A DNA stretch of 64,000 bases from Aspidapion aeneum. Its lineage: Eukaryota; Arthropoda; Insecta; Coleoptera; Brentidae. Both the position numbers and the translations under genes were made by a program. The notes beneath the pieces were generated by a model. The model had not been told where the DNA came from. It saw only the letters and a list, made by a program, of their open reading frames with translations, and did no database searches. The DNA lies in assembly GCA_963576565.1 (NCBI GenBank), contig OY755038.1, forward strand, positions 177,436,438-177,500,437. The letters run 5' to 3'. Of this stretch, positions 35,154-47,523 are shown piece after piece. Every line of letters begins with the position of its first letter. Within the stretch, counting starts at the first letter, position 1.

Positions 35154-35436
35154 CCACGGTCCGTAAAGAAATCGGTTTTCTGGTAACTCGGTGTCATGGC
35201 AGCCGTGACGTCAGGGCTAAGTCACAATTTGCTTAGGAATCTGCAGTCAAACGCTATTTGTAGCTTAATTTCTTCTTTTGCGAGGAAATTTTGTACATTT
35301 TGGGTCTTGTAAGTGTTTACATACCTGTTTTGTGCTTGCTATCAATGTATTGAAGACTAACTAAAAGAAATTTTATCCGCCTGTTATTATTTTGTGCTTA
35401 ATTCAGGTCAACAACCAAACTTAAACAATTGCCTAA

Positions 35437-35641
35437 AGCTGGATTTAGAGTTCCGTTAAAGTAAGTTATAATAAGTAGGTTTTCGCATGAAGTAAGCAAT
35501 AAGAAATGGTTGATTTATTAGTTCTTTCTGCTTACTTTTTACTGTAACTAAACCATAGACGAATGTGAACTAAACCGAACAGTTAATTTTTCCTTGCAGC
35601 TTATGTCTTACTGCTTACTTTACGGAACAATGAATCCAGCT
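35437..35641. mobile_element. 205-bp Harbinger-type MITE
   Basis: Ends AGCTGGATTTAGAGTTCCGT and the complement of ACGGAACAATGAATCCAGCT are inverted and flanked by TAA on both sides (35434-35436, 35642-35644), a 3-bp TWA duplication typical of PIF/Harbinger. A half copy of the right end occurs near 62575-62602. Confidence 0.75.
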
Positions 35642-35833
35642 TAAAACTTATTTTTAATGACACTAATATTATATCTGTCAAGAGACTGTGAAAAAGTAGA
35701 AGAAAACGTTGAGTGATTCTTACAGTTGTGAGATCAAAATTTAGGGAAAAATACAATTTAAATATATACATATAAATAAATATATTTGATGTACTGTTTT
35801 CGTTTTGAGTAAGATCACAGAATACCTAAATAA

Positions 35834-36035
35834 GATGCCTGAGATGCTCTGCAGTATTGACACTTGCAAAAGTAATTATTTAAAAGCTAAGCGAGCTGGA
35901 TATTTTTGACATTTCCAATAAATCCCCCCAAGTTTTCTTGCTGTGGGAAAGACTCCTTTAATCCTAATAACAAAACAATTTGCGGCAAACATTTTGATTC
36001 AAGTCAGTTTGAGGATACATGCAAAATTAACTGAT
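35834..36035 (+). pseudogene. THAP-type zinc finger, decayed
   Basis: Starting at ATG 35834: the CSIDTC pair (C-x4-C), then after frame changes a Trp in LLWERLL, and ICGKHFDSSQFE, which supplies the C-x2-H pair. Spacing and the CxxHF block match THAP DNA-binding domains. An in-frame TGA follows YF. It lies inside the 3.3-kb TIR element, so a transposase N-terminus is likelier than a host gene. Confidence 0.65.
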
Positions 36036-36509
36036 ACCTTACCTAGAAAAAGAAACTGGTGAGTCTTTAAATATAATTTAAATTTTAACAAACACAAATT
36101 TTCCTGTGTCTGTTGTTTTTTACCCAGACAATGTGGGTCATACAAGGTTACGAGGGGAGCTGGGACATCGACCTTGGGGGGGTATCGTTTTTTTCTCTAT
36201 GCTGCATCTAATATTTGCAACCAACATAATTTTTAACATAACTTTTTGATAACTATTATCACAACTAGTATAGGCCAGGACAAAAATTATGAAATGAACT
36301 TCAGAAACACATAGAAAATTACTAATAGTTTAAAAAATACTCAATGTTGTTGGCTATTTTTAAGGCATCTTCTAAAAAGTGTTCTTAAATGATGAACCTA
36401 TTACACAGCATACCTGCCTTTTCTTGAAAAAAAATCAAACTTTTAAAATAAAATATTTTTAAAATTTTGTAAAAATCTAAATAAAAATAATATTGTTGTT
36501 ATTTTATTA

Positions 36510-37094
36510 TAAATATTTGCCTTTGTTATTTTTAAAGATAGAAAAATATTTAAATTGGCAAACTAGTAAAATCTTTAACACTCTTTAAGTCGCTTAAATC
36601 AAAAAAATTGAACATTGAGTTTTCGAGTTTTTCAAAAATCCTAAAACCAATTTTAATTAAACACCCTGCATTTTATATTTTTTCTGATAGGTTTTTCAAT
36701 TCTTGTGTTTTGATTTATTTTTCAAAAGTTAAAAATAGCGAAGATATTTCAAATTCAAAATTACGCTTAGACCCCTTTCTACCAAATAAAATTTCAATAC
36801 GTAATTTTGAATTTCAAATCTTCGTTATTTTAAACTTTAGGCAAAAAAATCAAAATATATTAATTTTTGTTTAGAATTGAAAAGCCTATTAGAAAAAAAT
36901 TAAAAATACAGGGTGTTCAATTAATTTTTTTTAATGTTTTTTAAAAAAACTCCAAAAAGCGATGCTCTAGTTTTTTTCTATTTAAGGACCTCAAAGAGCA
37001 TCAAAAATTCTACTAGTTTGCCAATTTAAACTTTTTTATATCTTTAATAATAAAAAAAGTTAGCAATGGTGGACACTTAACTTGGAACACCCTG
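36510..37094. repeat. foldback repeat, mariner-type end
   Basis: The block AAATTGGCAAACTAGTAAAA near 36550 is repeated in complement near 37020, and the arms meet near 36785. A 186-bp sub-element 36909-37094 has ends CAGGGTGTTC and GAACACCCTG flanked by TA. Confidence 0.65.
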
Positions 37095-37326
37095 TATAAC
37101 GCTCAAGCAGGGGGGAAGGAATATTAGCTTTGTGCTACAGTCAATGTATTTTTATTATGATTTTTCTTGAAAATACGTTAAGAAGGGGAGATAAAAATGC
37201 TGAATCTTTGCGTTATTGTTATTGTTATAATTTATGAATGTTCCCTTACTGCCATTGACTTTTAGTCATTTCAATTTACTTTTCTTTAATTGAAAAAATA
37301 GTCCATTTCTCAAAGTGGAGTTTGCA

Positions 37327-38105
37327 AATTACAAAGAAAAACTGCATGTCTTCTTCACTAAAGTCTTTATTGATTCGGGTTTTATTTAGGACATGTTTGG
37401 AGTCTAAAGAGACCCATCATCAGCTAAAACATGTTAAACAAAAAAGTGTAACTACATCCGAGGCAACTTTAGTGCCTATTAAATAGATTAAACTGAGATA
37501 AAATTATTTTGAACGGGATCAAATAATCCCTTTCAGGTTCAATAGTGTACCCTGAAAGTGACCATTCCCCCCATCATTTTTATGTATTATAAACCGATAA
37601 CCCCTTAAAATGTAACATACCTTTCAAAAACCTTCAAAAGAGCCTCATACCCCCAGCAAGCTAATGCAAATAGTTCAAATAGTTGCTGAAACTAGTTGAC
37701 AACAAGTAATAGCAACTATTTGAACCCTCGCATTAACTTGCTGGGGGTATGAGCACAGATCACCTTGATCCGTGGTATGAGGGTCTTTTGAAGGTTTTTG
37801 AAAGGTATGTTACATTTTAAGGGGGTATCGGTTTATAAAACATAAAAATGATGGGGGGAATGGTCACTTTCAGGGTACACTATTGAACCTGAAAGGGATT
37901 ATTTGATCCCATCCATATAATTTTATTATCTCAGTTTAATCTATTTAATAGGCACTAAAGTTGCCTCGGATGTAGATACACTTTTTTGTTTAACTTGTTT
38001 TAGCTGATGATGAGTCTCTTTAGAGTCGAAACATGTCCTAAATAAAACCCGAAACAATAAAGACTTTAGTGGAGAAGACATTCAGTTTTTCTTTGTAGTT
38101 TTCTT
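37327..38105. repeat. 780-bp near-perfect palindrome
   Basis: The left arm (about 37327-37690) is almost the exact reverse complement of the right (about 37700-38105): matching blocks include ATTATTTGATCCCGTTCAAA-type and CCCCCAGCAAG/CTTGCTGGGGG at the centre. The right arm has a short extra segment near 37743-37780. Such long inverted arms fit a foldback element or a hairpin precursor. Confidence 0.85.
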
Positions 38106-38630
38106 TAATTTTTTTCATAAAATTTCTCAAAAAAAAAAAAAAAAATTTAGTTACTTTTTAGCCACAAAAAAAACCCATAGTATGTAGATAGTTTGCTTTA
38201 GTGTTCGGCGAAAAAAGTTTAATTAAATTGAACAAGAGAGTCGATTTAATTTAGGAAAAGTGTTTAAAATCGTGTCCTGAATCTTAAATCTTTATCATAA
38301 ATTTTTAAATTATTTATTTTTTTAATAAATTTTGATATTTTTCCGGCTTTTAAATAGATTTATCTTTATTTCTCTCATAATATAACGTATACGCCTCATA
38401 GGCTGCCGAGTTCTTATTGGCTGAGAGTTACCAGACAACCGGTTTCTTAACGGACCGTGGTCACGGGTACTAATTTACCGGTCTGTTGTAGTAAGCTCGT
38501 AAAAATATCCCTATTTCGCTCGAAACCGCGCGGTTCCTTCGCTTTCTTTTGTTTTTTAGGTTAGGTTTGTAAAATTTTTTGTTTCAGTTTGGAGTTTGGA
38601 CAAAAAATTTCGTGTTCTGTTAAGTAAAAA

Positions 38631-38741
38631 ATGTTTGAAGCTCAAGAAATAAGTGCTGAACACAAGGATCTTATAAATGATGTCGCCTATGATTATTACG
38701 GTACACGAATGGCGACTTGCTCCACAGATCATTATGTGAAG
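38631..38741 (+). CDS. Seh1: nucleoporin Seh1 (Nup44A), first coding exon
   Basis: 37 codons from ATG 38631 (context AAAAAATG) to AAG, followed by GTAAGT at 38742, a strong donor in phase 0. The peptide begins [19 protein letters not shown] and ends [12 protein letters not shown], matching the start of Seh1 WD-repeat proteins (Sec13-like beta-propeller; Nup107 and GATOR2 complexes). Sec13 itself starts differently. The next exon should open with a VWD-type blade; I did not find it in the remaining 25 kb, so intron 1 seems very long. A TIR element ends 170 bp upstream. Too short for usual ORF cut-offs. Confidence 0.8.
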
Positions 38742-39490
38742 GTAAGTAGAGATAGATTTTATTGAGAATATGAGTGTAATTCCTAATTTACCCAGCAAGG
38801 TACAGAAAACGCCGGTTACCCAAAACGCCACATAAAATGCATATGGGTGAATCTGTGGAAAGTGTGCCTTTTGAGGAAGACAACCTGCAACTACTTGTAT
38901 AAAATAGATGTAGTGGTAAATATTATATGTCTGCAAAGCTTATGGAATTATAACTAACTAACAATACAATTTTTTTTTGGGTATACAGTTTTCAAATAAA
39001 TTAACTTCAAACCTCAAAAAATGACTAAAATTTTCATTCTGCTGGCTGTCCCCTACATTTTACCTCGCTCGTCAAAACGCACTATATAACGATTATTTTG
39101 TATGAAAATGATTCTTTGGACTATTTTTAGTCGATTTAGATACGGGAAATTAAAAAAAAAAGTTTGGTTTTTTTAAAAATAATTTTTTTAAAAAATGTTA
39201 CATGGGGATTTTCTGTGACTTGTTTTGGTTGAAAAAAAATCAACTTCTATCATTGCATCGTCAAATTTTTGACATAAATTTGTAAATTAGCTTAGGATTA
39301 ATTATTTTACAATTTTAAATTAATTACATACCTAGTTTTTCATGTTTTTTTTACTTTTCTCATATAATTTTGAAAATTTGTACAGTTGACCTTTCAACAT
39401 ATATTTTGACACATTGGGTCTGGGCCGACTCTTTCTAGGTCATTCGGCCATATAATATTTCCCAATTTGATTTGCTTACTTCCTGACTTA

Positions 39491-39619
39491 CCCTCAGATG
39501 CACCGTGAGCACTTAAGCGCGATCATGGGTTTAATCACGATTAAGTCCTTGTTGCTCACATACAAAACAACAAAAATGGAGAATGGATTAACAAAGCCTT
39601 GCTACGGTGCATCTGAGGG
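39491..39619. mobile_element. 129-bp Harbinger-type MITE, perfect 16-bp TIRs
   Basis: CCCTCAGATGCACCGT at 39491-39506 and its exact complement at 39604-39619, flanked by TTA on both sides (39488-39490, 39620-39622). Three-base TTA duplication fits PIF/Harbinger. Confidence 0.85.
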
Positions 39620-39690
39620 TTAAAGGCGCAGATTACAGGAAATTATTTAGTTAGAACTATTTGCCGATTCTTGCTGATTGCTTGTGCGGT

Positions 39691-39785
39691 TTGGCTCAGT
39701 TCGGTTCAGTTCGGTTCGGTTTGGTTTAGTTCAGTTCAGTTTAGTTCGGTTTGGTTCAGTTAAGTTCAGTTCGGTTTGGTTTTAG
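39691..39785 (+). repeat. GGTTCAGTTC-type tandem repeat
   Basis: About 15-20 copies of a degenerate 5-bp unit, GGTTC/AGTTC/GGTTT, immediately left of a palindrome whose arms contain TGTCTTAAAGTAATT. Confidence 0.7.
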
Positions 39786-40840
39786 GTCAGGTTTGTTATG
39801 TCTTAAAGTAATTTAGCAGCACAGCCGACTCTTGCTGAATTACTTTAAGACACAACCAACCTAATCTAAGATCGACCCGAACCGAACTGCTGAACTTCTG
39901 TAAGACATCATTATCATAAATTACACATTATCATAACTTTCTGCATGATTTTTTTCATTATAATTGCTTAATAGAGGATTTTGGACGATTTTACAGAGTC
40001 AAAAATGAGTGACAAATTAAAATGTTGGAGCAAGATGTCAGGTCAAACGTTAGATTTCAAAAATATGGTGTAACCATTTTTCTATGCGAAATAATTTTCA
40101 AACAAATTTAACTTTTTATCGCCTCTTTGCCAGACAGTTGGTCACCTTATTTTTGGCTAAATGACCATTTTTTTAAAGCTCAGTCGATTGTGAACCGTCC
40201 CTCTCTATCTCGAAATAACAAACGTCAAATAAATTCTTTCCATAGAAATTTGTATGAGTTTTTACTAATTTTTTAACTTTGAAATTTCTAAAAAAAATGC
40301 TAAAAATCCGCATTTTTTTTTCTTGAACAGTATAAAACGACCTAAACTTATCATTCAAAAAAGAAACACCCATTTTCAAGCATCGAGGTATAACGTACTA
40401 GAACCGTCCCACACACAAATTTTATGATTTGATTGAAATTTTTAAATACATAAGATTCAATTTTTTTTTTTTTAAGTTTTGATGTACTATTACACAATCA
40501 ATCTAAACATTTATCAAATAATTTTAAAAACATCTTGTATTGACTTTGCGAAATTCCTAAAAAATTAAGTGTCTTAGATATCATCACTTCTGTTTGCAAC
40601 TGTACATATTAGTAAACAAAATACAGGGGAATCACAGTCCCTCTGGAACCGAGGTGTCAGTGTATAGGTTAAGTTTTAGTCTTCTTGATTAGAAGTTTTA
40701 AAAAAGGTGTTTATTCATTTTTTTAAATTGCTGACAATAAAGCTACTTTTGATTTGATTTGATTTTGATTTGATTCAGGAGCATGTAGGCGGCTGGTAGT
40801 AATGCCATGCTCATTTGGCTAGGAGCAATCACAATGAGCG

Positions 40841-41440
40841 AGAAGAAGGTACACAGCACGCGAAAACGTGAAACTGGCTGAAATTCCATGCAGATTGCGA
40901 GCACAGTTCGGAAATAAGACGCTTTCGTGGGTACCTGGAAAAACTTGGTGCAAAGAAATTAACGACGGCCATAAGCGTGTCGACAACGTGAGTCACCCAC
41001 GTCGTCTGCGTACCAACATTTCTGCAGGCAAAGTTTTAGCGATCGTTTTCTGGGACTGGAGAGGAGTTTTGTTGGTCGACTTTTTGCACGAGTGAATAAC
41101 AATAAACGCGGCTTACTACTGCAACTTACTAGGTAAAGCTTGATTATCGCCATAAGGGGAGAGCACACCCTATCCAAGACGTGTTGCTCCTGCATGACAA
41201 TGCTAGACCTGATACAGCAGCTTTAACACAGGCCAAAATCAATGAAATGCACTGGACTGTGCTGGAATACCCTCCATACAGTCCAGATTTGTCACCTTAC
41301 GATTTTGATATGTTTCGCCCACTAAAAGATTCACTGGGAGGCGAGCAATTTCAGACCAAAGAAGAGGTGGAGGCATTCGTGCGCAACTGGTTAGATACCC
41401 GCCCAGCTTCCTTTTATAAAAACGGGATTAATCAATCAAT
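40841..41440 (+). pseudogene. mariner transposase remnant
   Basis: Two frames give pieces of a mariner transposase. 40868-41095 contains KVLAIVFWDWRGVLLVDFLHE, carrying the first catalytic Asp block. From 41181 LLLHDNARPDTAA and YPPYSPDLSPYDFDMF give the second and third Asp, with 34 residues between them, the D34D spacing of mariner. The N-terminal helix-turn-helix is largely lost, a stop follows the first block, and there are several shifts. Dead copy. Confidence 0.85.
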
Positions 41441-41526
41441 CAATCAATCAAAAAATACTTTATTGTCAAGAATAAATCATCCTATTGACAAAGCAGATTA
41501 GAACTACATAACAAATAAAATAATGG
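41427..41526 (-). repeat. LINE/SINE 3' end with (AATC)n tail
   Basis: AATCAATCAATCAATC (41428-41449) followed by TACTTTATTG, the complement of an AATAAAG-type 3' end with a tandem GATT tail. Directly followed by AATGG and the first BEL LTR. Confidence 0.5.
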
Positions 41527-42000
41527 TGTTATGCCCGCAGTAAGAAAAACGATAACTGCAATGGACTGTATATATTTTAATTAATGAAAGCGCGAACAAA
41601 CATAAATATATTGATATGAAATTATGAAATAATTAAAAGGTCCATAGGTTAATTGTGGGTACCACACAACGGAAATCAGAGACAAAGCACTCACCAGTTT
41701 GCAGCCAATTTCTCCACTTCCAAGGGGCCCCTGTCTGGATCTAATGATGTCACCACATAGCTGAAGGGCTGAAGTTTTTAGTTCTATGCTTCAGTACACC
41801 AAAATCGAGCACTTTCAAGTGTAGAAATTTGAAATAGTTGGAGAAAGTAAATTAACACGCCATTTCTCGAGGCGGTCGAAAAAGGATCTCACTGATTCTT
41901 GGTGCGCATGTCCAAAATGCGCGAAAATGCACTCTGTCCGTCATTCAATTGTGTGGTTTTAAAATTTACAAACAATCGCGAAATTTATCGGGAGCTAACA
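41527..42000 (-). repeat. BEL/Pao LTR 1 (3' LTR of the array)
   Basis: 474 bp. By eye it differs from LTR 3 at five sites and from LTR 2 at seven. Confidence 0.93.
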
Positions 42001-42241
42001 TAACTGCCCTCCAAAACACACAATTTTAGAATATCAGCCGGACAGATATAGATATAAGAAAAATGATCGACCGATAAATATAAATGAATGAAAAACAGAT
42101 AAGTAGCGTAAGTTTATTTAGAGATAACGAAAACCCGAAAAAGTCAAAACAAACAAACAAAATTAAAAAAAAAAAAATAATAATAAATAATTACCTATTG
42201 TAATAATTGACTTCAATAGGTAGAAAAAATTAAAATTACTT

Positions 42242-45179
42242 TTAATTCGGCAATAGGCACAGTTTTACAACTGGCCGCTTGTAAACACCGGTAACCGTTT
42301 GTACCGTCGCAACACGCACCTGACCGTCTCCGCCGGGATGCAGTTCGGTGACCCGACCGACCGGCCATTTCAAAGGTGATTGGCTGTGATCACTTGTTAT
42401 GATAACCAAATCATTTAATTTGATATTTGGGGACGAATCAGCCCACTTGTGTCGCTGTTGTAGCGTATGCAAATACTCTATAGAATACCGTTTCCAAAAA
42501 TCATTATGTAGTTTTTGGATTAGTTGCCATCTCGAGAGCCGATTTAGGGGAACCTCGGACAAACCTGACTCCGGAATTTCTGAATTAAGGGGTTCAAGGG
42601 TCAAAAAATGCCCAGGGGTAAGAGGTTGAAGATCGTGTGGGTCTGAAGAGGCAGGAGATAAAGGGCGACTATTAAGTACGGCTTCTATGCGACATGTAAG
42701 GGTGGACATTTCCATGATGGACAACTTCTGGTCGCCGACTACTCGAACAAAGTGAGTTTTAAAACTTTTGACGCCAGCTTCTGCCAGGCCATTGAAATGT
42801 GGACTGAGAGGAGGTCCCAGATGCCAACGAATAGAAAGTCTGGTGGCCGCACTTCTTGCATAATCAAGTAATTGGTTACGAAACCCTATGAAATTACTGC
42901 CTTGATCTGACCAGCATTGCGTCACGCTTCCACGTCTGGAAATGAATCGATGGAATGCACCTACAAACCCTTCGGTGGACAGTTCCATGGTTAATTCCAA
43001 ATGCACGCAATGTGTGGCCGTACAGACAGACATACGATTTGAAAGCTTTACAACCACGGTAACGATGAGGAATCACAAAGAAAGGTCCACAAAAGTCGAT
43101 AGCTACACTCGAAAAAGGTTTAAGTTGATTGATTCGATGAGCGGGAAGTGAACTCATTATGGGCGGTCTATAGGGTTTAGGGTTGATTCTAAAACATTGC
43201 AAGCACTTGGATATGGTTCTTTGAATTGCCCGTCTGGCAGATAATATCCAAAATTGCTGTAAAAGCAGATTATGCAATGTTTTAAACCCAGGATGAAGGT
43301 ATTGTCGATGAGTGGACTCGATAAGAAGAGTAGTTAAACGATGGTTACTCGAAAGTAAGACGGGGTGTTTTGCAGAATAAGACAAAAGGTCAGATTTTTG
43401 TAATCTGCCACCGACTCTAATGATATTATTTTCATCAAGAAAAGGTGAAAGTTTTCGGAAAGGTTTCGGTATTGGTTTATCCTTAGATAACGCGGAAAAA
43501 AGCTCAGAAAAACAAGAACCTTGAACGCGTTTGATAAGAAGGTATAACGCACTTTGCATCTCACCGGTGGTAGGAAAAACAATATTTTCAAAAATAATTT
43601 TTTGGTCCGGTGGCTTAGTGGGTTTTTGATAGGAATGGTTTTGAAAAAGGTTAACTATTCGAAGGACATAACAAATGATACGTTGAATTTTTGATATAGA
43701 TGAATATTTGATAAGAAGCTGATCTAAGAAGTTGACATCAATTATCGCATTGCAACAGACCTTTGGCTTTTCCTCCAGATTAATATCTCCGAAATCAGTC
43801 GGCATTTTTGATTTATGAAAATCGGGCCATTCGTTTTCGGGAGACCACAAAAACGACGGTGCGTTCCACCACATATCATGTGACATGAGCTGTGAAGGGG
43901 TGGCCCCTCATGACGCAATATCGGCTGCATTTAAAGCAGAAGGAATGTAGCGCCACGAGTTTGAGGGAATGATTTCTTGGATTCTACTGACTCGATTTTC
44001 AACAAAGGTTTGCCAGCGATTAGGAGGGGATGAAAGCCAGTGCAATACGACTTGCGAATCGCAGAAAGTAACGATATTTGTAAAAGATATTTTTCCTTCA
44101 TAGCTAGATAAAACGAAGCCAATTAATTCGCTTAAAAGAAATGCGCCTAGGTGTTCTAGCCTAGCCAAAGTTTGTGACTTTATAGGCGCGACCCTAGATT
44201 TTGCAGATATGAGAGAAACAGATATATTATTTTCCTCTTCTACACGAAAATATACGACGCCTGCGTAGCCTCGAATTGAAGCGTCACAGAAGCCGATGAT
44301 TTGACAGGTATTGGTTTTTGACAGTTTGATTTGTCGGGGTAATTGAAAATTGGAAAGAAGCGGGAATTTAGAACGAAGTTTGTTCCAAGAGTCGATGATA
44401 GAAGAATCTGGTTCTTCGTCCCAGCCTATTTTCGATATCCACAACTGTTGCAAAATAAATTTTGCTTGTAGCAACAAGGGACAAAGAAAACCTAAGGGAT
44501 CGAAGATTGTTCCTATGATAGATAAAATAGCACGTTTGGTTGGGGGTTTGTCCTTCATTCGGCATTGATAAGAAAAAATGTCGTTTTTTGGATGCCATTG
44601 AAGTCCTAAAACTTTGATAAAGTGGGGTTCCTCCTTGTCAAAAGAGAGAGGCATTTGACGATCGGATTCTGGCAATGTTGCCAATTAATCAGGACAATTG
44701 CTTGCCCATTTTTTAAGTTCAAATCCTCCCGACTTCAACAAATCATTGAGTTCCGTTTGAAGGGAAAGAGCTTCAGAAAGCGAAGGGCTAGTTCCCAAGA
44801 TATCGTCGATGTAGATTGACGTTTTTAGAACAGTACTAGCCATAGGAAAACGTTCCTTTTCTCTCTCTGCCAGCTCATTTAATGTACGCATGGCTAGAAA
44901 AGGTGAGCATGTCATGCCAAAAGTGACAGTAGGAAGTTCCCACACTGAAAGTGGGTCCTGTGGAGAAAACCTCCACAATATCCTTTGATAAGGACGGTGA
45001 TAAGGATTGATAAGGACTTGACGGAACATCTGTTTGATATCAGCAATGTAGGCAATAGGATTAAGACGAAACGTAAGGAGTAAAGAAGCAATATCTTTTT
45101 GAAGTTTCGGTCCCGATAACAACGTGTCATTGAGACTAATATTTTTTGGGGTGACTGCCGAACAATCCCAGACTATCCT
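42242..45179 (-). pseudogene. BEL/Pao pol, copy 1: RT, RNase H, integrase
   Basis: RT begins after the in-frame TAA at 45180-45182 with RIVWDCSA and continues with IADIKQMFRQV, TFGMTCSPFLA and the catalytic IYIDDILG. A second in-frame TAA at 44685-44687 lies between NCPD and LATLPESD. RNase H has GFCDASIRGYAGV. A copy-specific TGA at 43908-43910 replaces the Arg codon (CGA) seen in copy 2. The integrase HHCC finger (HPGFKTLH, then CLQC), AIDFCGPF, WSDQGSNF and PHFNGLAEAGVKS supply the DDE residues; a frameshift near 43040 separates the first Asp from the rest. The end (LKWPVGRV, VVKLC) is the BEL C-terminal domain. Inactive. Confidence 0.88.
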
Positions 45180-47498
45180 TTATTTTGTACTTAAGCTTTC
45201 CGGCTTTAGTACGCAATGATGTGCTAAAAAACATGATACGTCGACTTTTGGTTGACTAGATAAAACTAGACTCATATGATTAGAATCGATATAGTCTTGC
45301 ATGAAACTTGAATAGGCAGTGTACAGATCAGGATTTTTGAGTAATCTATTTTCTAGAAGTAAAAATCTACGATAAGCTTGCGGATAAGTATTTCCTAGGT
45401 CAGGGTTTATTTTATCTTTAAACGGAAGATCTACCATGAATCTACCGCTCGGTCGCCGTACTACACTCGCAGTAAAAATTGATTCTGCTTGTTTTTCTTC
45501 CTGTGATAAGATTTGTTTTTTAGGCAAATGTTCGATTTCCCAAAACCTAGGGAGAATTACCTCTAAAGGAGGTGAATGACTCGTTAAAAAACAACTGGTT
45601 CGTTCCGTAAGACTACCTACTTCGTCAACTTTTCCCATGACGACCCAGCCAAAGATAGTTTCAAGGGCTGAAGGTTGCCCTATTTGTCCAAGAACCCTGC
45701 CCTCCTTGAATATCTGTGCGAATAGCTCACAACCAATAACTAGGTCCACAGGTCTAGATTTGAAATAAGATGGGTCGGCAAGTTTAAGGTTTTCCAAGTG
45801 TTTCCACTGATTATCGTTCAAAGTGAATGTAGGCATATTGGAACATAATTGTGGAACGACAATTGCTTCGAAATTAAGTAAAGGAGTGACCTGTCCTTGT
45901 GGCTTAATGTGACATTGAACGAGCCCTTTGGAAGTAAAAGAAGACATCTGATTTAATCCGAATATTTCAGTGGTGTAACTTCGCCTAGAAAGATTAAGAC
46001 GCTGAATACACTTTTCACTGATGAATCCTGTCTGTAATCCAGAATCAAGCAGTGCCCTTACAGGTTGAAAATTTCCGCAACCGTCCATAACATCTATTAT
46101 GGCGGTGCATAAAAGAAAGGTACCTGAAGGTCCTGAGGTATTTAATGACACATGAAGATTATTGACCGGTGGTGTGTGAATGACAGGACTAGTATCTTGG
46201 CTTCCAGACTCTTGATTAGTTTCTAAGATATGAGTTAAAGTGTGGTGCCTTTTACTATTGCAAGTCCTGCATGAATATTTTGATTTGCACGTATCTACCC
46301 CATGCAAGGGATGAAAACACGCTAGACATAATTTTTTCTGCTTGACGAAAGATAGGCGATCGATAGGTGAGAGATCAAGAAATGTTTGACATTTCGAAAG
46401 CACGTGACCTTGATTACACCGGAAACATTTTATTCCCGTACTTGAATTAGTTGAGGTGCCAGCCAGTCCTATAAAAGGCGAATTGGATGATTTATAGGTA
46501 GGCTTTTGCCCAAACTGATTTTGCATAGAATTTGAATTTTGATAGTTAGGCTTTTGCCCAAACTGATTTTGCATAGAATTTGATTTTTGAAAGGTAGGCA
46601 CCTTTTTGGGTGCTGTTGATTGAGGAAGTGATTCCAAAACTTTACATCTTTTTTCTAGAAATTGAGAAAGTGACTGAAAAGTGGGAATTTCGGTATTAGT
46701 ATTGGCGTGACTCATTTCGAAATTTGAACGCGTCGGAATATCCAATTTTTCTAACAAAATGAAAAAAATAATAAAGTCCCAACTGTCAACGTCAAACCTA
46801 AGTGATTTTAAAATTTCTAGGGATTCAGAAAAGGTGTCAATTAAATTACGCAATTCTTTAGCTGACTCGTTTTTTATTGTGGAGTTCATAATTGTGCTTA
46901 AAGCATCATTTGCGAGGTCTCGCTTGTTTTGATATCTATTGACTAATTTGTCGTAAGCAATTTTATAATTTTAATCAGATAAGCTAATCCCTGATATCAA
47001 TTTTAAAGGCTCATCCTCGAGATATGAAAATAAATATTGAAGTTTTCGAACGTTACTTAGACTTTGATTTTGATCTATAATGTTATTAAAAAGATCGAAA
47101 AAGCTTGGCCCTAATTTTTTATCACCTCGAAATATGGGAATACCTAACTCTTTGAGTTTTGGAGTTTCGTTTTGTCGAACATATGATCCCGAAAAGGATG
47201 GGGCCTCAACCGGAAATGTTTTAGAGTAAACCCCCTTACACGCATAAAAATATTTACGAGCTTCTGAAAGGATCGCATCCTGCGTTTTAAACTCCTCGTC
47301 GTCCGAGTCGTCTATCAACATAATGACATCATTATGTGCCAGCATGCATTTATCGAAGGTTTCGTCCAAATCGGAATACCTCACTTGAAACTCGTCTTTC
47401 GCTTTTTCGTCTGTTGCCGCGGTCTGTGAAAACACATAACACTCGGTGATCGCAGATAAAAAACCCTTGCGTTTTTGCACGGCTTTTTTGACAGACAT
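45180..47498 (-). pseudogene. BEL/Pao gag and protease, copy 1
   Basis: The ATG at 47498 (MSVKKAVQKRK) opens Gag; the longer frame to 47540 begins with a non-ATG codon. ELGIPIFRGDKK and LQYLFSYLEDEPLKLI match the DUF1759 Gag region. An in-frame TAA at 46971-46973 splits SLSD from NYKIAYDKL. Further on are Cys/His knuckles (CFRCNQGH, CLACFHPLHG, CRTC) and the aspartic protease LLDSG (DUF1758-like). A 48-bp repeat of NSMQNQFGQKP occurs twice here, once in copy 2. It ends at the TAA 45180-45182, after which the same frame continues as RT. Confidence 0.87.
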
Positions 47499-47523
47499 GA
47501 TTTTACCTTTGAAATGACGAAAT

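Larger units (their letters stand above)
35154..38460. mobile_element. 3.3-kb TIR transposon with THAP remnant
   Basis: Terminal inverted repeats of 35 bp at 35154-35188 and 38426-38460 with three mismatches; outer bases CCACGGTCCGT. A decayed THAP domain lies at 35834-36035. Other elements are nested inside (35437-35641, foldbacks at 36510-37094 and 37327-38105). THAP plus TIR suggests the P superfamily, but no DDE/GTPase region was found and no target duplication is visible. The right end is 170 bp upstream of the Seh1 ATG. Confidence 0.6.
38742..40800. other. presumed Seh1 intron 1, left part
   Basis: Begins with GTAAGT after the Seh1 exon. No coding sequence recognised. Includes the Harbinger-type MITE 39491-39619, a GGTTCAGTTC tract (39691-39785) and an adjacent hairpin around GTCTTAAAGTAATT. 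Near 40741-40776 a (TTTGA)n tail after AATAAAG looks like a LINE or SINE 3' end. Confidence 0.5.

Noticed and set aside
38556..38936. 126-codon minus-strand frame
   Set aside because: It is antisense to the Seh1 exon; the plus-strand exon with donor site is the real signal.
43000..43060. Programmed frameshift in BEL integrase
   Set aside because: The break lies between the first two catalytic Asp residues in a GTCT-type run; BEL elements do not normally shift there, and both copies share other lesions, so ancestral indel is simpler.
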